A stretch of 16,613 nucleotides of DNA from Campylobacterota bacterium (lineage in GTDB: Bacteria; Campylobacterota; Campylobacteria; Campylobacterales; SZUA-545). Shown here piece after piece: positions 13,853-16,613 of the stretch. Position 1 is the first letter of the stretch; each line of letters begins with the position of its first letter. Under the pieces are notes generated by a model. It ran no database searches. It saw only the letters and a list, made by a program, of their open reading frames with translations, and was not told the DNA's origin. Location: assembly GCA_003561815.1 (NCBI GenBank), contig PWVP01000111.1:1-16613 (forward strand), in the 5' to 3' direction. Position numbers and translations under genes: made by a program.

Positions 13853-14764
13853 ATGAGAACCGTCGCCATCATCGGCCCCACCGCATCGGGAAAAACCGCT
13901 ATCGCCCACCGCGTCGCCCGCCAAAGCGGCGCAGTGCTGCTCTCGTGCGACACCCTCTCGGTCTTCTGTGGCATCGATATCGCCTCGGCTAAACCGACCC
14001 TAAAGGAGCGCGCCGGGCTGGACTACTTCGGCCTGGACTGTGTGCCGCCGGATGGCTCTTTTAGCGCAGAGGATTTTATCGAGGAGTTTAAGCGCGCACG
14101 CCGCTTTGCAGCCGCCGCGAATCGCCCCCTGATCATTGTCGGCGGAAGCGGGTTTTATCTCAAAGCGCTTCTTAGCGGCCTCTCACCGCTACCGCCCCTC
14201 TCAGCAGCGCTAAAGAGAGAGGTTGCCACGCAGCTAGAGGATCTCCCTAGCGCTTATGCCCTCCTTGAAGCGTGCGATCCCGACTACGCCAGCCGCATCG
14301 CCCCCTCTGATCGCTACCGCATCGAAAAGGGGCTACTGATCGCCAAAAGCACCGGAGCAAAGCCTAGCGAGTGGTTTGAGGCCCACCCGGCCCAGCCGAC
14401 AATAGAGAAGATAGCGCTTTTTGAGGTGTACTGGCCTGTGAAGGCGCTTCGCGAGCGCATCTTTCAACGCACCGAGACAATGCTACAAGAGGGGCTGATT
14501 GAGGAGGTGTGCACCCTGGAGTGCTGCACACCGCGCAGCGCTCAGGCGATGCGGGCCATCGGGATTGTCGAGGTGCTCGCCTACCTTGATGGCCAGCTCA
14601 AACGCCAGCAGCTTGGTGAGCAGATCGCCACCCACACCGCCCAGCTGGCCAAGCGCCAGCGCACCTTTAACCGCGGGCAGTTTCACGGCCTTAGAAGCCT
14701 TGAGCCCTGTGCCTGTGCGCTGGAGGAGGCGCTTAAAGATGCTATACTTCGCCCCAGTGACTAA
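13853..14764 (+). CDS. miaA: tRNA dimethylallyltransferase
   Basis: MiaA adds a dimethylallyl group to adenosine 37 of tRNAs reading UNN codons (EC 2.5.1.75). The 303 residues match the family length. Seen are the P-loop GPTASGKT (8-15), the catalytic-site segment LSCDTLSVFCGIDIASAKPT with D33-T34, IIVGGSGFYLKALL (about 98-111), DRYRIEKGLL and the C-terminal KRQRTFNRGQF. The bacterial consensus usually reads DSRQVY at the D33 site and GGTGLY; the variants here (DTLSVF, GGSGFY) fit my recollection of Campylobacterota enzymes. Start ATG 13853 is right, because the P-loop begins at once, yet there is no Shine-Dalgarno sequence; a -10 box ends 6 nt upstream. Confidence 0.96.
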   Translation: MRTVAIIGPTASGKTAIAHRVARQSGAVLLSCDTLSVFCGIDIASAKPTLKERAGLDYFGLDCVPPDGSFSAEDFIEEFKRARRFAAAANRPLIIVGGSGFYLKALLSGLSPLPPLSAALKREVATQLEDLPSAYALLEACDPDYASRIAPSDRYRIEKGLLIAKSTGAKPSEWFEAHPAQPTIEKIALFEVYWPVKALRERIFQRTETMLQEGLIEEVCTLECCTPRSAQAMRAIGIVEVLAYLDGQLKRQQLGEQIATHTAQLAKRQRTFNRGQFHGLRSLEPCACALEEALKDAILRPSD

Positions 14765-14776
14765 AAGGAGTGTGCC

Positions 14777-15052
14777 ATGAAACGAAAGCAGACCAGCCTG
14801 ATTGAGCTACTAAAGAGCGGCAAAGAGGTCGATCGCCTCAACCGGGAGCTGATGGCCCTGCTCGATGCGTCAGGCACCCCACAAAGCAGCGCCGAAAACA
14901 GCGCCTTAGCGCAGCAGATGGCCGACTGCATCAGCCGCCGCGTCTTTGAGCTGCACAACCGGCAGATCACAATCGGTATCGAGCTGGAGTTTGTCGCCGA
15001 TAGGCCCAAAATCCGCTTTTTTGAGGTTGAGCAGGGGTGTTGTGGCGGCTAA
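14777..15052 (+). CDS. Small unknown protein with Cys-Cys C-terminus
   Basis: A 91-residue soluble protein I do not recognise. It is likely real: AAGGAG (14765-14770) overlaps the miaA stop and sits 6 nt before the ATG, the gap to miaA is 12 bp, and base usage matches its neighbours. The first 60 residues look helical (LIELLKSGKEVDRLNRELMALLD; C50 in ADCISRRVFEL). They are followed by two short strands (ITIGIELEFV, KIRFFEVEQ) and the ending GCCGG. Three cysteines in 91 residues, with an adjacent pair at the extreme C-terminus, suggest metal or thiol chemistry, but this is speculation. The stop overlaps the convergent TPR gene by 4 bp. Confidence 0.75.
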   Translation: MKRKQTSLIELLKSGKEVDRLNRELMALLDASGTPQSSAENSALAQQMADCISRRVFELHNRQITIGIELEFVADRPKIRFFEVEQGCCGG

Positions 15053-16613
15053 AGCGCCGCCTGCTCACGGCAGAGCTGCATCCAGGGGCTCTCCTCCTCG
15101 ATCTCAAGCGCACTGCACCGCTCAAAGACCGCCGCCGCCATCTGTGGCCGCTCATCCTCTTGCAAAATCTCCCCTAGCCGGTAGAGCACCCGCACCCGAT
15201 CGGCGCTTGAGAGATCCTGCTGCAACAGCGTCTGCAAAATAGCGATCGCCTCTGTCGAGCGGCCCATCTGCATCGCCCCCTGGGCAAAGGCGAGCTCAGC
15301 GTGGGGGGTGAGGGTATCCACCTGTAGATAGCGCTGGTGATTGACCAGCTTTTTACCGTAGCGATAAAGAAGCGCACTATCCTCCTGCTGGCGCGCCAGA
15401 TCGATCATATAACCATAAAGATCGATGTTGCGCGCATCGCGCCGGTGGTGTGCGGTGATGGTCTCGGCCAGCTGGCGAAGCTTCCCAATCGCATCGCCGC
15501 TGCGATGGTGCATACGCGCAATCTGGTAGTAGCGATCGGCCTCTATCGGCTGACGCAGCGCGCGCATCATCCGAAGGTAGCGCTCTGACTCATCGAGGTA
15601 GCGCTGCAGCTGGCTGGTCGCCTCGAGCAGATCCAGGCGGCGCTCCAGCCACGGGATAGTCTCAGCGGGTGAGCCCTGGCGCATCTGGTGATCGACCACC
15701 TTATGGGCCAGCGCGTAGTCATGACTCTCCCAGGCGCAGCGGTAGAGTGGCTCATCGGCCCGCAGCGAGATGCCCAGATCGCGTTCACGCAGCAGCGCAA
15801 CCGCCTCCTGGCAGCGATCTTGAAGGATGAAGGAGTTGAGCAGTGTCCGCTCCATCTGCCGAATCTGCTGATCGTAATCAAAGAAGAGCTCCCGATCGAG
15901 CCGATCCAGACGGGGCATCAGATCGGCCACCTGGGCATAACGGCCCAGCTGTAAAAGCAGCTTCGCCTTCTCATAGAGCGCACGGCTGGCCGCCTCATCC
16001 TCCGGATAGCGGGTGATAATCCGCTCAAAGAGCTCCAGCTGCTGCTCATACCCCTCAACCCCCAGCTCAAACTCCAGCAGATCGTGCTCTTTTTTGATCA
16101 CCGCCCGATCCTCTGCAAACTCAAAAAGCTCCAGATAGCGCTTGTAGTTCTTGAGCGCCGACTCCTGCATCTCGGATAGGGCCTGCCAGCGGGCCAGATC
16201 CCGCAGATGCTCATCATACCCCTCCTCGGCCTCATCGCGCTCTTTCATCAGCACCTCCCCTAAAAGGGCGGCCGGACGGATCAGCCGGTGCTCTGAAAGC
16301 ATCGTCAGAAGCTCTTCGCTACGCTGGCTATCCTCCAGAAAAAACGGGGGGTAGCTCAAAAGGATCTTCTCATAGAGCGCTGCGGCACGATCGAGCTCAT
16401 CCTGGCGGATCGCCAGCTCCGCCAGACGGGAGGCGGCTTTGGCCGCCGCGGGGACATCTTCGGTATTGAAGAGCACCTGCTCGTAGCCGGCAACCGCCTC
16501 GCCTACCCGCCCCTCGGCCATGTAGCGATCGCTTTTGTAGATCACCGCCAGATCGGCATAGGCGCTTTGGGGGAACTCCCGAATCAACTGATCGGCATAG
16601 TAGAAGGCATCTC
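15049..16613 (-). CDS. TPR-repeat protein, C-terminal part (5' end outside window), possibly PflA-like
   Basis: At least 520 residues; the frame remains open to the right edge (…YYADQLIREFPQSAYADL), so the start lies beyond the window and an apparent TTG start at 16587 is not real. The sequence consists of tandem tetratricopeptide-like helix pairs, for example AVAGYEQVLFNTEDVPAAA, AAALYEKILLSYP, LQLFERIITRYPEDEAASRALYEKAKLLLQ-type units and, near the end, AELAFAQGAMQMGRSTEAIA. Such proteins scaffold protein complexes. In Campylobacterota a large periplasmic TPR protein of this kind is PflA, a flagellar-motor scaffold, but without the N-terminus I cannot tell whether this one is exported. The 3' end overlaps the preceding convergent gene by 4 bp. 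TPR call is firm; PflA identity is a guess. Confidence 0.85.
   Translation of the reverse strand, partial: DAFYYADQLIREFPQSAYADLAVIYKSDRYMAEGRVGEAVAGYEQVLFNTEDVPAAAKAASRLAELAIRQDELDRAAALYEKILLSYPPFFLEDSQRSEELLTMLSEHRLIRPAALLGEVLMKERDEAEEGYDEHLRDLARWQALSEMQESALKNYKRYLELFEFAEDRAVIKKEHDLLEFELGVEGYEQQLELFERIITRYPEDEAASRALYEKAKLLLQLGRYAQVADLMPRLDRLDRELFFDYDQQIRQMERTLLNSFILQDRCQEAVALLRERDLGISLRADEPLYRCAWESHDYALAHKVVDHQMRQGSPAETIPWLERRLDLLEATSQLQRYLDESERYLRMMRALRQPIEADRYYQIARMHHRSGDAIGKLRQLAETITAHHRRDARNIDLYGYMIDLARQQEDSALLYRYGKKLVNHQRYLQVDTLTPHAELAFAQGAMQMGRSTEAIAILQTLLQQDLSSADRVRVLYRLGEILQEDERPQMAAAVFERCSALEIEEESPWMQLCREQAAL

Noticed and set aside
16585..16587. TTG start codon for the TPR gene
   Set aside because: The frame is open beyond it to the window edge and encodes TPR-like sequence, so the gene is cut by the window.
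1..16613. CRISPR array, tRNA, rRNA, insertion sequence or phage remnant
   Set aside because: No regularly spaced direct repeats, no cloverleaf-like segment in the few short gaps, and no transposase, integrase or terminal inverted repeats; gene content is core metabolism.

Overview
This 16.6 kb window looks like core chromosome of a GC-rich member of the Campylobacterota (Epsilonproteobacteria), probably a free-living lineage rather than a host-adapted one. The evidence is gene content and sequence style: Mfd with an HSKID / ESGIHMPNVN variant of the helicase core, a CetB/Aer-like single-PAS protein, a UbiA-type prenyltransferase of the MqnP (menaquinone) kind divergent from miaA, a membrane-anchored coiled-coil protein with a DUF2802/DUF6115-like tail, and a MetK of the GGGAQSSKDYTKVDRS type. 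The genus cannot be fixed from the sequence alone. Almost every base is coding and no gene-free stretch exceeds about 110 bp. I see no tRNA, rRNA, insertion sequence, CRISPR array or prophage.

Layout. 1-1122 (+) is the 3' end of mfd, followed by a small redox-sensing PAS protein (1196-1780, +). On the minus strand are a VKOR-family quinone-linked disulfide oxidant and its DsbA-like thioredoxin partner (1760-2834). Divergent from these is a plus-strand run: tetraheme cytochrome c, argB, cutA (2908-4445). On the minus strand come a membrane histidine kinase (4429-6357) and, upstream and translationally coupled to it, a periplasmic sugar-type binding protein (6357-7262). Across a 105 bp divergent promoter region lies a plus-strand run: a 2-oxoglutarate/Fe(II) oxygenase, luxS, metK, and a large beta-propeller/alpha-helical protein (7368-11930). 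Then a tightly overlapped minus-strand trio (mqnP-like prenyltransferase, PilZ-like protein, coiled-coil membrane protein; 11927-13801) diverges from miaA and a small unknown gene (13853-15052, +). The window ends inside a TPR protein (minus, from 15049).

How the parts work together. LuxS and MetK are two steps of the activated methyl cycle: MetK makes S-adenosylmethionine, and LuxS recycles S-ribosylhomocysteine to homocysteine, releasing the AI-2 precursor DPD. Directly across the promoter is a binding-protein/kinase pair with no ABC permease or ATPase beside it. That architecture recalls the LuxP-LuxQ type of ligand sensing and is the most interesting hypothesis here. The binding-pocket residues I can place look more like those of sugar-binding YtfQ/RbsB proteins than of LuxP, so AI-2 is only one candidate ligand. 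VKOR plus DsbA form a periplasmic disulfide-forming pair next to a Cys-rich tetraheme cytochrome.

Genome-scale features visible here. All four convergent gene pairs overlap at their 3' ends, leaving no room for ordinary terminators. Two promoters (miaA and the tetraheme cytochrome) have a -10 box placed so that transcription should begin at the start codon, which would give leaderless mRNAs. The octamer GCGATCGC, known as HIP1 in cyanobacteria, is strongly over-represented.
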